A DNA stretch of 64,000 nucleotides from Lysobacter dokdonensis DS-58 (GTDB taxonomy: Bacteria; Pseudomonadota; Gammaproteobacteria; Xanthomonadales; Xanthomonadaceae). How positions within the stretch are numbered: the stretch's first letter is position 1; each line of letters starts with the position of its first letter. The stretch spans positions 372,001-436,000 of the forward strand of contig NZ_JRKJ01000002.1 in assembly GCF_000770795.1 (NCBI RefSeq), in the 5' to 3' direction. Both the position numbers and the translations under genes were made by a program. The notes under the pieces were generated by a model, which worked only from the letters and a program-made list of their open reading frames with translations, had not been told where the DNA came from and ran no database searches. Below are positions 1 through 8,556 of the stretch, piece after piece.

Positions 1-772
1 GCACGACGAACAGGTCGGCACGCTGCTGCAGAAGCTCAGGGACCTGGGCGTCGAAGACAACACGATCGTCATGTACAGCACCGACAACGGCAACGAGTTG
101 ATGTACTGGCCCGATGGCGGCTACGCGCCGTTCGCGGGCGAGAAAGGCACCACGTGGGAAGGCGGCGTGCGCGTGCCGTGCCTCATGAAATGGCCGGGCC
201 ACATCAAGCCCGGCAGCGTGTCCAACGGCGTGCAGAACCACGAGGACGTGTACGCCACGCTTGCCGCGGCGGCAGGCCTGCCGGACCTCAAGGAGAAGCT
301 GCTCAAGGGCTACGAAATGAACGGCACCAAGTACAAGGTGCACCTGGACGGCTACAACAACCTCGATCACTGGACGGGCAAGTCGGACAAGAGCGCGCGC
401 CGCGAGATCTTCTACTACGACGAGACCGACCTCATGGCGATCCGCGTGGACAATTGGAAGATGCACATCGGCGTGAAGAACAACGGCAGCTGGTTCGACC
501 CGAAGACCTATCCGAGCGTGCCCTACATCTTCAACCTGCGCATGGATCCGATGGAAAAGATGTCACCGCACTCGCACGAGTGGGGGTACATCGGCCGCAA
601 GTTCCTCGCGTCAAAACTGTGGGCGCCGACGGGCGCGGGGCCTTTCATCGCCGCGCACCTGAAGAGCCTGCAGGAATTCCCGCCGTCGCAGGGCGCCGAC
701 ACGCTCAGCCTGAAGAAGGCGCTGGAAGAGGCCCAGCGCAAGATGCAGACGCCGCACGGGAGCAGCAACTAG
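1..772 (+). CDS. sulfatase family protein, C-terminal part (5' end outside window)
   Basis: The reading frame is open from base 2 and gives 256 residues of a formylglycine-dependent sulfatase. The visible part has the metal-site motif YSTDNG, the TTWEGG motif and the family's C-terminal beta domain, ending in a charged helix. The catalytic Cys/Ser motif lies upstream of the window. The layout matches the complete sulfatase encoded at 1554-3137, so the two are paralogues hydrolysing sulfate esters. The substrate cannot be read from sequence. The TAG stop overlaps the stop of the convergent gene at 769. Confidence 0.9.
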   Translation, partial: HDEQVGTLLQKLRDLGVEDNTIVMYSTDNGNELMYWPDGGYAPFAGEKGTTWEGGVRVPCLMKWPGHIKPGSVSNGVQNHEDVYATLAAAAGLPDLKEKLLKGYEMNGTKYKVHLDGYNNLDHWTGKSDKSARREIFYYDETDLMAIRVDNWKMHIGVKNNGSWFDPKTYPSVPYIFNLRMDPMEKMSPHSHEWGYIGRKFLASKLWAPTGAGPFIAAHLKSLQEFPPSQGADTLSLKKALEEAQRKMQTPHGSSN

Positions 773-1557
773 CGCGCGGGATACATCAGCGTCAGCGTGG
801 CCCGGACGCCCCAGTCCGGGCCGCCTTCGGGCGTCTCGAAGAAGTAACGCACGCCGAACTGCCAGCTCAACATCTGCGAGCCGGCCTTCATCACCTGGCT
901 GTAGCCGGCATTGAACGGCACGGTCCACTGGTCGTGCTTCCAGTCATACGTCGATTCGAAATTGAACGACAACGTCCGTCCCTTTCCGATGCCTTTCGCG
1001 AGGAACGGTTGGAGGAACGTCGAACTGATGTCCTGTCGCTCGTCCGCGCCGGCGACCGACCATATGTGGTTGACCAGCGCGCCGTACGACCATCCACGGT
1101 CCTGCTTCAGCAACACGGCGGTCGGCCCGATGCCCCATTTCTCCGTGCCGAGCACGTCATCCGTCGCAGTCGGCAACAGGAATGCGGGACCGACGCCGAT
1201 GATCCAGCCGCTGCTGGTCGGCTCCTTCGGCGTGAAGAACAAACTTTGCGTCGTGTCGCCGAGACCGAAAGCGCTGCCCGACCCCGGCGGCACGTGATCC
1301 TGGTACACGACCGGGAGGATCGTGCGCGAGATCATGTTCCAGTGCTCGGAGATCGACATCGGCACGACCGGCTGCACGTTGACGTACGTGCGGCTGCCGC
1401 GGTCGGCGTAGCCGTCGTCGTGGTTGAACTGGAACGGCACGCTGATCAGGTCGGAGACCGGATTGGACAGCTTCTTCGCAAGTTCGTCCGCGTCCTGGGC
1501 GCGCGCCGCGAGCGGCGCGGCCAGGAGCGCGAGGCAAAGCAGATGCCGACGACTCAC
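769..1557 (-). CDS. outer-membrane transporter-like beta-barrel protein
   Basis: A 262-residue protein with a clear signal peptide (MSRRHLLCLALLAAP, cleaved near ARAQD), followed by alternating amphipathic strands rich in aromatics and ending in a beta segment. It resembles the phenol MetA-type transporter / neuromedin U-like barrel family. The start is GTG at 1557, overlapping the TGA of the upstream sulfatase as GTGA, so the two are translationally coupled. A role in moving a substrate or product of the sulfatase across the outer membrane is inferred from the operon only. A paralogue lies at 23557-24474. Confidence 0.75.
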   Translation of the reverse strand: MSRRHLLCLALLAAPLAARAQDADELAKKLSNPVSDLISVPFQFNHDDGYADRGSRTYVNVQPVVPMSISEHWNMISRTILPVVYQDHVPPGSGSAFGLGDTTQSLFFTPKEPTSSGWIIGVGPAFLLPTATDDVLGTEKWGIGPTAVLLKQDRGWSYGALVNHIWSVAGADERQDISSTFLQPFLAKGIGKGRTLSFNFESTYDWKHDQWTVPFNAGYSQVMKAGSQMLSWQFGVRYFFETPEGGPDWGVRATLTLMYPAR

Positions 1558-3137
1558 GAGGCTCCTTGCGGAAGCTCGGCCATCTTCTGCTGCGCCTGCT
1601 CGAGGTTGAAACTGCCGGGCGTCTGCGCCGGCGGGAACTCGCGGAACGTCCCGAGGAACTCCGCGGCCGCCGCCTGTGCACCGTAGATCCAGTACACATG
1701 GTGGAACACCCAATCCCAATACGTGTTCGACGTGATGTCGGCGCGCTCGAACGGATCGGTGCGGAGGTTGAACATCTTCGGCACGCGCAACGAGGTGAAC
1801 GGCTCGGCCCACACCTGCATGGTGCCCTTGCAACGCTGTTCCATGAAGACGATCTTCCAGTGTTGCCAGCGGATGCCGAGGATGTCGCCGTCGTCGCTGA
1901 AGTAGAAGAACCACTTGCGCGGCCCTTCCTCGCTGTCGCCCGTGAGGTACGGCAGGAAGTTGTAGCCGTCGATGTGGTTCTTGTACTTGCGCCCATTGAC
2001 GGCGGTGCCCTTCTTCAATCGATCCATGCACGTCGTGTCGCCAGCGGCGGCGAGCAGCGTGGGCAACCAATCGTGGTGCTGGATGATTTCGTTGGACACC
2101 ACGCCCGCGGGAATGCGCCCCGGCCAGCGGATCATCTCGGGAATGCGGAACGCGCCTTCCCAGTTCGTGTTCTTCTCGCTGCGGAACGGCGTCATGCCGG
2201 CGTCCGGCCAGGTGTTCATGTGCGGGCCGTTGTCGGTGGAATAGATCACGATGGTGTCGTCGGCAAGACCCATGTCGTCGAGCAGGTCGAGCATCTGCCC
2301 GACGTTCTTGTCATGGTCGATCATCGTGTCGTGGTACTGCGACTGGTCCGGTCCGGCCTGCCCGATGCTCTTCTTCTTGGTATGCGTGAAGGCGTGCATG
2401 TGCGTGGTGTTGAGCCACACGAAGAACGGCGTGCCCGCCTTGTCGGCGCGCTTGATGAAGTCGGTGGCAGCCGAGACGAACTCGTCGTCGCAGGTTTCCA
2501 TGCGCTTGATGTTCAGCGGGCCGGTATCCTCGATCTTCTGCTTGCCCACGCGTCCCCAGCGCGGATGCGTGGTCTTGTCGTCCTTGTCGGTCGCCCATGT
2601 GTGCAGCACGCCGCGCGGACCGAAGCGTTCGAGATAGCGCGGATCCGACGGATACCCGTCCATCTCCGGCTCTTCCTGCGCGTTGAGGTGATAGAGGTTG
2701 CCGAAGAACTCGTCGAAGCCGTGCACCGTCGGCAGATGCTCGTTGCGATCGCCCAGGTGGTTCTTCCCGAACTGGCCGGTCGTGTACCCCTGGTCCTTGA
2801 GCAGCGAGGCCATCGTCACGATCGACGGCATCATCCCTTGCAAGGCACCCGGGATGCCGACCTTCGACAGCCCCGTGCGATGCACGCTCTGGCCCGTGAT
2901 GAATGACGAGCGGCCCGCGGTGCAGCTCTGCTCGCCATAGGAGTCGGTGAACAACATCCCTTCGGCCGCGATGCGGTCGATGTTGGGCGTGTGGTACCCC
3001 ATGAGCCCGTGCGTGTAACAGCTGAGGTTGGCGATCCCGATGTCATCGCCCCAGATGACCAGGATGTTCGGCTTCCGGCCGCCGCCCCCGCCCTTCTTCG
3101 CCTTCGCCGGCGCCGCTTTGCTCTTCGTCTTGGCCAT
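1554..3137 (-). CDS. arylsulfatase (Cys-type, formylglycine-dependent)
   Basis: Complete 527-residue sulfatase. The active-site motif CTAGR sits near residue 72, where the Cys would be converted to formylglycine. Metal ligands are visible in the N-terminal ILVIWGDD and in YSTDNGP, and the NTNWEG motif follows. The N-terminus is Lys/Ala/Gly-rich with no convincing signal peptide, which is unusual if the enzyme works outside the cytoplasm. ATG 3137 is chosen because GGAG lies 9 nt upstream; a TTG three codons earlier has no spacing to a ribosome site. First gene of a two-gene operon with the barrel protein. Confidence 0.92.
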   Translation of the reverse strand: MAKTKSKAAPAKAKKGGGGGRKPNILVIWGDDIGIANLSCYTHGLMGYHTPNIDRIAAEGMLFTDSYGEQSCTAGRSSFITGQSVHRTGLSKVGIPGALQGMMPSIVTMASLLKDQGYTTGQFGKNHLGDRNEHLPTVHGFDEFFGNLYHLNAQEEPEMDGYPSDPRYLERFGPRGVLHTWATDKDDKTTHPRWGRVGKQKIEDTGPLNIKRMETCDDEFVSAATDFIKRADKAGTPFFVWLNTTHMHAFTHTKKKSIGQAGPDQSQYHDTMIDHDKNVGQMLDLLDDMGLADDTIVIYSTDNGPHMNTWPDAGMTPFRSEKNTNWEGAFRIPEMIRWPGRIPAGVVSNEIIQHHDWLPTLLAAAGDTTCMDRLKKGTAVNGRKYKNHIDGYNFLPYLTGDSEEGPRKWFFYFSDDGDILGIRWQHWKIVFMEQRCKGTMQVWAEPFTSLRVPKMFNLRTDPFERADITSNTYWDWVFHHVYWIYGAQAAAAEFLGTFREFPPAQTPGSFNLEQAQQKMAELPQGAS

Positions 3138-3204
3138 CGCACGCAACTCCGATCGTGGGACGGCAATGATCGGGAACGGTCGATGCGCGCAGCTACGGAA
3201 TGAC

Positions 3205-3239
3205 TACCGGGCGCGGGCCAGTATTTCTACTGCCCGGTA
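3205..3239. promoter_or_regulatory. inverted repeat between divergent sulfatase and ADH genes
   Basis: TACCGGGC (3205-3212) and GCCCGGTA (3232-3239) form an 8-bp perfect inverted repeat with a 19-bp spacer in the 145-bp divergent intergenic region. It could be an operator for either gene or a weak hairpin; no T-tract follows, so it is not an obvious terminator. Confidence 0.4.
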
Positions 3240-3282
3240 ACGAATGGCATGCACAATGCGCCTTCATGCCCGGGAGCCTGCG

Positions 3283-4332
3283 ATGAACACCAAAGCCTAT
3301 GGCGCGCGCGCCGCCGACGTTCCGCTGGAATCGATGGACATCGTGCGCCGCACGCCGGGCCCACGCGACGTGCAGGTCGAGATCCGTTATTGCGGCGTCT
3401 GCCACTCCGACCTGCACACGGTGCGCTCCGAATGGGGCGGGACCTTGTATCCGTGCGTGCCGGGCCACGAGATCGTCGGCCACGTGTCGGCCGTGGGTGG
3501 CGAAGTGACGAAGTTCAAGGTCGGGCAAACCGTGGGCGTGGGATGCCTGGTCGGCAGTTGCCGCAAGTGCGCCTCCTGCAAGGAAGGCCTCGAGCAATAT
3601 TGCGAGGTCGGTTTCGTCGGCACCTACAACGGGCCGACCGACGATCCGCCGGGCCACACGCTCGGCGGCTATACGCAACGCATCGTGGTCGACCAGGATT
3701 TCGTGCTGGAGATCCGCCATCCCGAGGACCAGCTCGCGGCGGTCGCGCCCTTGCTCTGCGCAGGCATCACCACGTATTCGCCGCTGCGGCACTGGAAGGT
3801 CGGTCCGGGCCAGAAGGTCGGCATCGTCGGCATCGGCGGGCTCGGCCACATGGGCATCAAGCTCGCGCATGCGATGGGCGCGCACGTCGTCGCGTTCACG
3901 ACCTCGGAAAGCAAGCGGCAGGACGCGCACGACCTTGGCGCCGACGAGGTCGTGATATCGCGCGATCCGGCGCAGATGAAGGCGCACACGCGGAGCTTCG
4001 ATTTCATTCTCGACACGGTGGCCGCCAGCCACGACATCGATGCACTGACCTCCCTGCTCAAGCGCGACGGCACGCTGTGCGTGGTGGGCGTTCCCGAACA
4101 TCCGCATCCCAGCCCGAGCGTCGCCGTGCTGATCTTCGGGCGCCGCTCGATCGCCGGTTCGTTGATCGGCGGCATTCCGGAGACGCAGGAAATGCTCGAT
4201 TTCTGCGCCGAGCACGGCATCGTCAGCGACATCGAGATGATCCCCATGCAGGACATCGACAAGGCCTACGACCGCATGGTGAAGAGCGACGTCAAATATC
4301 GCTTCGTCATCGATTCTCAGACGCTGCGTTGA
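3283..4332 (+). CDS. zinc-dependent NAD(P)-dependent alcohol dehydrogenase (CAD/YahK type)
   Basis: A 349-residue medium-chain dehydrogenase/reductase. Catalytic zinc ligands are Cys40 (GVCHSD), His62 (PGHE) and a Cys near residue 157 (LLCAG). The structural zinc site has Cys93, Cys96, Cys99 and Cys107. The Rossmann motif GIGGLGHMG lies near residues 181-189. It resembles the cinnamyl-alcohol/aldehyde reductase branch, which usually reduces aldehydes with NADPH; that cofactor is inferred. Start ATG 3283 has GGGAG six bases upstream; an upstream in-frame ATG at 3244 lacks this. Confidence 0.92.
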   Translation: MNTKAYGARAADVPLESMDIVRRTPGPRDVQVEIRYCGVCHSDLHTVRSEWGGTLYPCVPGHEIVGHVSAVGGEVTKFKVGQTVGVGCLVGSCRKCASCKEGLEQYCEVGFVGTYNGPTDDPPGHTLGGYTQRIVVDQDFVLEIRHPEDQLAAVAPLLCAGITTYSPLRHWKVGPGQKVGIVGIGGLGHMGIKLAHAMGAHVVAFTTSESKRQDAHDLGADEVVISRDPAQMKAHTRSFDFILDTVAASHDIDALTSLLKRDGTLCVVGVPEHPHPSPSVAVLIFGRRSIAGSLIGGIPETQEMLDFCAEHGIVSDIEMIPMQDIDKAYDRMVKSDVKYRFVIDSQTLR

Positions 4333-4444
4333 CGCAGTTGTCATCTTGGTGAATGCGTTCATGTGAGTTTCGCAGCGCGGGCGACCGCTCGCGCTGCAGA
4401 GCAGCGTTCCTTCTCGACAGTGATCGTCGAAACGAGGTGCCGGC

Positions 4445-5245
4445 ATGGAGCGCACGCCCGTCAACCTGCTGTGGACCGGCGGGTGGGATTCCACCTTCCA
4501 GCTGATGCGCTTGCTGCTGGTGCATGGCGTGTCGGTCGAACCGATCTACCTCATGGACCACACGCGCGGGTCCCTGCACGTGGAGCTGCGCACGATGGAG
4601 CGCATCCGCGAAGCGCTCGCCACCGCCTACCCGCAGACGCGTCAACTGCTGCTGTCCACGCGCATCGCGGATGTCGACGCGCTCGCGCCCGATCCCGAGA
4701 TCGAACACGCGTATCGCCGCATCCTGCGCACGCATCCGATCGGCTCGCAGTATCCGTGGATCGCACGGTTCCTGGCGCAGCACGACTTGCGCGATGTCGA
4801 GATGGGCTCGGAGTTCACGCACCACGGCGCGAGCGAAATGCTGATCGGCCGCACCGAGGCGATCACGACGAAACAGGGCTACGCCAGCTTCCGGTTGTCG
4901 CCCGATGCCCGCGACTCCGACATCGGCGCCCTGTTCGGCCGCCTGGCCTTCCCGCTCGCGCAAACCGACAAGGCCGCGATGAAGAAGGAAGCCGATGTCC
5001 GCGGATGGATCCCGATCCTCGGCATGACGTGGTTCTGCCATAAACCCTTGCGCGGGCAGCCGTGCGGCATGTGCAACCCCTGCCAGGGCGTGATGTCCGA
5101 CGGCTTCGGCTGGCGCATCCCGCCAAGCCGCCGCGCGCTCGGCGCCGTGCACCGCGCGACGATCGGCCCCTTGAAGAAGACGACCAAGCGCATCCTCCAG
5201 AAATTCCGCGGCGCGTATCTCACGCCGCCGGCGATCACGCACTGA
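4445..5245 (+). CDS. QueC-like 7-cyano-7-deazaguanine synthase family protein
   Basis: A 266-residue protein of the adenine nucleotide alpha-hydrolase (PP-loop) fold. The ATP motif is TGGWDST at residues 11-17, a variant of SGGxDS. A C-terminal zinc site has four Cys (198, 207, 210, 213) spaced C-x8-C-x2-C-x2-C, as in QueC. It is longer than usual QueC (about 230) and has an extra basic tail. It stands alone, without queD, queE or queF beside it, so it may be a divergent paralogue acting on another acid or in a modification pathway. ATG 4445 has GAGG about 8 nt upstream. Confidence 0.7.
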   Translation: MERTPVNLLWTGGWDSTFQLMRLLLVHGVSVEPIYLMDHTRGSLHVELRTMERIREALATAYPQTRQLLLSTRIADVDALAPDPEIEHAYRRILRTHPIGSQYPWIARFLAQHDLRDVEMGSEFTHHGASEMLIGRTEAITTKQGYASFRLSPDARDSDIGALFGRLAFPLAQTDKAAMKKEADVRGWIPILGMTWFCHKPLRGQPCGMCNPCQGVMSDGFGWRIPPSRRALGAVHRATIGPLKKTTKRILQKFRGAYLTPPAITH

Positions 5246-5265
5246 GGCGACCGCCCGTCGGTTCA

Positions 5266-5323
5266 TTCAACCGGATGGTTGACAGTCTGGTGGCGCAGGC
5301 GGATATTCAACCGCATGGTTGAA
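5266..5323. promoter_or_regulatory. twin ArsR operators overlapping the regulator's start codon
   Basis: Two near-identical inverted repeats, TTCAACC-n4-GGTTGA(A), lie at 5266-5282 and 5306-5323, with starts 40 bp apart, close to four helical turns. The second contains the ATG (5315-5317) of the ArsR-type gene, so the codons for Met-Val-Glu form its right arm. Binding would block both transcription and ribosome access, which fits autorepression. Confidence 0.7.
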
Positions 5324-5653
5324 CACTCACTCGACGCCGTCTTCCATGCCCTCGCCGACGGCACGCGACGCGCGATGCTCGAACGACTCGCACTCGGCCC
5401 GCACAGCGTCGGGGAACTCGCCGCACCGTTCGAGATGTCGCTGGCCGCCGCGTCCAAGCACATCCAGGTCCTCGAACGCGCGGGCCTGGTGCATCGGCAA
5501 ATCGAAGGGCGCTCGCACAAATGCTCCCTGCAGGCCGCGCCCATGCACGCGGGCGCCGAATGGCTGCGCCACTACGAACACTTCTGGCACCAGCGCCTCG
5601 ACACGCTGGAACGCCTGCTCACGCAAGACGCGAAAAAGAGGACGAAGAAATGA
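5315..5653 (+). CDS. ArsR-family winged-helix regulator
   Basis: A 112-residue MarR/ArsR-like winged-helix protein beginning MVEHSLDAVFHALADGTRRAM's family pattern, with the recognition helix around SLAAASKHIQVLERAGL. No metal-binding Cys pair is present, as in the ArsR regulators that accompany SRPBCC proteins. ATG 5315 lies inside the second operator; this start gives the family's usual length, while the earlier in-frame GTG/ATG region is operator DNA. The stop overlaps the next start as ATGA, so the pair is one operon. Confidence 0.88.
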   Translation: MVEHSLDAVFHALADGTRRAMLERLALGPHSVGELAAPFEMSLAAASKHIQVLERAGLVHRQIEGRSHKCSLQAAPMHAGAEWLRHYEHFWHQRLDTLERLLTQDAKKRTKK

Positions 5654-6186
5654 ATTCCGCCTATGCCGTCCCGCTGTCCAGCGATACCGTGCGCATCGAA
5701 CGCACCCTGCCCGGCCCCATCGACCGTGTGTGGGCCTACCTCGTGGATTCCGACCTGCGCGCGCGATGGCTCGCTTCCGGCGTGATCGAACCCCGCGTCG
5801 GCGGCAGCGTCGAACACGTCTGGCGCAACAACGCGCTGACGGAGAACGACGCGCCCGCACCGCAGAAATACGCGCACATTGCGGACGAAGCCCGCATGCA
5901 GGGGCGCGTGACCGAGTTCGATCCACCGCGCGCGCTCGCGTACACGTGGGGCGAAGATGCGTCGGCCTCGTCGGAAGTCCGCTACGAACTCACGCCGCAG
6001 GGCAATCGCGTGCGCCTGGTGTTGACCCACCGCCGCCTGTCGCCGGACCAGATGACCAGCGTCGCCGCGGGTTGGCACACGCACCTCGACATCCTCGTCG
6101 CGCGCCTGGAAGACCGCGCGCACGAAGGCTTCTGGCGCGAGCACACGCGCCTGGAGCGCGAGTACGTCGCACGCCTGGCGCACTGA
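5650..6186 (+). CDS. SRPBCC/AHSA1 domain protein
   Basis: A 178-residue START-like (AHSA1) ligand-binding domain. Typical landmarks are the N-terminal strand with RTLPGPIDRVWAYL, the GG-containing turn in PRVGGSVEH and a long C-terminal helix. Such proteins bind hydrophobic ligands and often sit behind an ArsR regulator. Translation is coupled to the regulator by ATGA overlap (5650-5653). The ligand is unknown; the protein may be the effector whose dose is set by the twin operators. Confidence 0.85.
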   Translation: MNSAYAVPLSSDTVRIERTLPGPIDRVWAYLVDSDLRARWLASGVIEPRVGGSVEHVWRNNALTENDAPAPQKYAHIADEARMQGRVTEFDPPRALAYTWGEDASASSEVRYELTPQGNRVRLVLTHRRLSPDQMTSVAAGWHTHLDILVARLEDRAHEGFWREHTRLEREYVARLAH

Positions 6187-6195
6187 CGGCGCGGC

Positions 6196-6987
6196 TCAGC
6201 GCACCGAATCGAACAGGGCGTTGAGCTCGTCGTAGGTCATCGGGCGGTCGAACGACCGCGTCACATCGCCACCGAGGAACGCGCGCGCGGCCTGCAACCC
6301 GGCCGCGAATGCGTGCTGGAACAAGTTGATGCCCGCGCTGACGCGACGCACGCCCGCGCGGTGCAGTTCGTCGAGCGGCGCGAGCCCCGGCACGATCATC
6401 ACGTTCAGCGGCAACGATGTCGCCGATGCGACGGCCGCGATCTCCTGCAGGTCGGCGAGCCCCGGCACGAACACGCCGCTCGCTCCCGCCGTCGCGTAAC
6501 GCGCCAAGCGTTCGTTGGTCATCGCGACCGCAGCTTCGCCTTTCGCCATGCCGCGCAGGTACACGTCGGTGCGCGCGTTGATGAAGAACGGCGTGCCGCC
6601 CATCGCGCCGCGGATCGCTTCGATCTTCGCGACCAGCAGATCCGGCGACCAACCGGCGTCTTCGAGGTTGATGCCGACGACGCCGAGACTGCTCAGTTCG
6701 CGCACATAAGCGGCGACCTGCGCGGGATCGTCGCTGTAGCCGTCCTCGAAATCGATGCTCACCGGCACGCGCGCGACACGCGTGATTTCGCGCACCTTGC
6801 CGATGAGTGCGTCGTGATCGAGCGGCCCGCCATCCGCATAGCCGCACGCCCATGCGAGCGCGGCGCTGCTGGTGCCGATGGCCTGTGCGCCGGCGTGTTG
6901 CCACAACGCGGTGCTTGCCGCGTCCCAGGCATTGGCGATCAACAACGGCGTGTCGGCGTGGTGCAAGGCAAGGAAACGGTCGTGCAT
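6196..6987 (-). CDS. isocitrate lyase / PEP mutase family enzyme
   Basis: A 263-residue TIM-barrel protein of the isocitrate lyase/phosphoenolpyruvate mutase superfamily. Visible motifs are NAWDAASA-like N-terminal residues, the metal-site segment IDFEDGY and the INLEDAG strand; it lacks the KKCGH loop of true isocitrate lyase. Members cleave or rearrange C-C or C-P bonds of 2-oxo/hydroxy acids, but the substrate here is not predictable. The start is ATG 6987 with GAGG 8 nt upstream. It converges with the SRPBCC gene. Confidence 0.8.
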   Translation of the reverse strand: MHDRFLALHHADTPLLIANAWDAASTALWQHAGAQAIGTSSAALAWACGYADGGPLDHDALIGKVREITRVARVPVSIDFEDGYSDDPAQVAAYVRELSSLGVVGINLEDAGWSPDLLVAKIEAIRGAMGGTPFFINARTDVYLRGMAKGEAAVAMTNERLARYATAGASGVFVPGLADLQEIAAVASATSLPLNVMIVPGLAPLDELHRAGVRRVSAGINLFQHAFAAGLQAARAFLGGDVTRSFDRPMTYDELNALFDSVR

Positions 6988-7119
6988 CGATGCGTCCTCG
7001 TGCGGTGGGGGAACCAACTGAGCAATGGAGTTTATCGGCAAGTGGCTGCATCCGCATTCGCATCGCCGTCGTAGAGCCCAGTGGGCAAGCCGCCCGGCAC
7101 ACACAACAGGAACCCCCAG

Positions 7120-8487
7120 ATGAAACACACCCTACTCGCCGGCGCGTGCGCAGCGTTGCTGGTCGGCGGCACGGCCCTCGCATCGAGCCACCGCGAGGCC
7201 CCCAACATCACCAAGACCCCGAAGGTCGACAACACCGACGTGTACCTCTTCCGCAGCTATGAAAGCGGACGCAGCGGCTACGTCACCATCCTCGCCAACT
7301 TCCAGCCCGGCGAGAACCCCTACGACGGTCCGAACTACTACCTGATGGACCCGAACGCGCAATACGACATCCACATCGACAACGACGGCGACGCGCGCGC
7401 CGACCTGATCTATCGCTTCAAGTTCAACACCACCTACCGCAACGCGGCGCTGGACATCGGCGGCACGTCGGTCGCGGTACCGCTGAGCAACGTGGGCCCG
7501 TTCGCCTCCAGCTCGGATCCGACGCTCAACGTGCTGGAGAGCTACACCGTCACCGTGTACCGCGAAGGCCAGTTGCCGCAACTGGCGACCAACGTCGCGA
7601 CGAACGCCAACACCTTCATCAAGCCGTTCGACAACATCGGCACCAAGTCGATCGCCAACTACGCCGCCTACGCCGACAAGTACATCTCGAAGATCAACTT
7701 CGCCGGCTGCGCAGGCACCGGGCGCGTGTTCGTCGGGCAGCGGCGCGAAGGCTTCGCGGTGAACGTCGGGGAGATCTTCGACCTCATCCACACCAACCCC
7801 GTCGGCCCCACCAATGGCGATACCAACGCGCTGGCGAAGAAGAACGTCACCACCATCGCGCTCGAAGTGCCCACCGGATGCCTGACCGCGGGCAGCCCGA
7901 TCGTCGGGGCGTGGAGCACGGCCTCGTTGCCGAACGCCTCCGGCGTGCAGACGCAGGTCTCGCGCCTGTCGTCGCCGCTGGTGAACGAAGTGGTCATCGG
8001 CTTGCCCGACAAGGACAAGTTCAACGCGTCCGCGCCCTACGACGACGCGCAGTTCGCGAAGTACGTGACCAATCCGACGCTGCCCGCGCTGATCCAGGTG
8101 TTGTATCCGAGCACGCGCGCGCCCCAGGTCTTCCCGCGGACCGACCTCGTGGCCGCGTTCCTCACGGGCGTACCGGGCCTCAACCAACCGGCGAACGTGC
8201 GGCCCGCGGAAATGATGCGGCTCAACACCTCGATCGCGGCGAAGGCCGCGAGCCAGCAGAAATCGCTCGGCGTGCTCGCGGGCGACACGGCCGGCTTCCC
8301 CAACGGGCGACGCCCCGGCGACGACGTGGTGGATATCGAACTGCGCGTCGTGATGGGTGCGTTGTTGACCGACAAGCAGGCGCCGTCACGGCGGTTGCCC
8401 TTCACCGATGGTGCCGACGTGCGCGCCACCGAGTTCCGCAATTCGTTCCCGTACCTCAACACGCCGCTCCCCGGCGCGACCGATTGA
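7120..8487 (+). CDS. DUF4331 family exported protein
   Basis: A 455-residue protein with a cleavable signal peptide (MKHTLLAGACAALLVGG, cut near ALASSHREAP). The mature N-terminus SSHREAP and the DNTDVYLFRS segment are hallmarks of DUF4331. A DNDGDARAD segment resembles a calcium-binding loop. It starts the block that continues with a TonB receptor, TPR protein and HupE, with a terminator between it and the receptor gene. An extracellular or periplasmic ligand-binding role is inferred. ATG 7120 has AGGA upstream. Confidence 0.85.
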   Translation: MKHTLLAGACAALLVGGTALASSHREAPNITKTPKVDNTDVYLFRSYESGRSGYVTILANFQPGENPYDGPNYYLMDPNAQYDIHIDNDGDARADLIYRFKFNTTYRNAALDIGGTSVAVPLSNVGPFASSSDPTLNVLESYTVTVYREGQLPQLATNVATNANTFIKPFDNIGTKSIANYAAYADKYISKINFAGCAGTGRVFVGQRREGFAVNVGEIFDLIHTNPVGPTNGDTNALAKKNVTTIALEVPTGCLTAGSPIVGAWSTASLPNASGVQTQVSRLSSPLVNEVVIGLPDKDKFNASAPYDDAQFAKYVTNPTLPALIQVLYPSTRAPQVFPRTDLVAAFLTGVPGLNQPANVRPAEMMRLNTSIAAKAASQQKSLGVLAGDTAGFPNGRRPGDDVVDIELRVVMGALLTDKQAPSRRLPFTDGADVRATEFRNSFPYLNTPLPGATD

Positions 8488-8511
8488 GTCCGGCGTCGCA
8501 CCTTCCCAACA

Positions 8512-8545
8512 CCCCGGCGGCGTACGCGCCGCCGGGGACCCTTTA
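8512..8545 (+). terminator. GC-rich hairpin after DUF4331 gene
   Basis: CCCCGGCGGCG (8512-8522) pairs perfectly with CGCCGCCGGGG (8527-8537) around a TACG loop, followed by a short T run (8541-8543). It would end or attenuate transcription before the TonB receptor gene 12 bp downstream. Confidence 0.65.
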
Positions 8546-8556
8546 ACGTGGAATGC

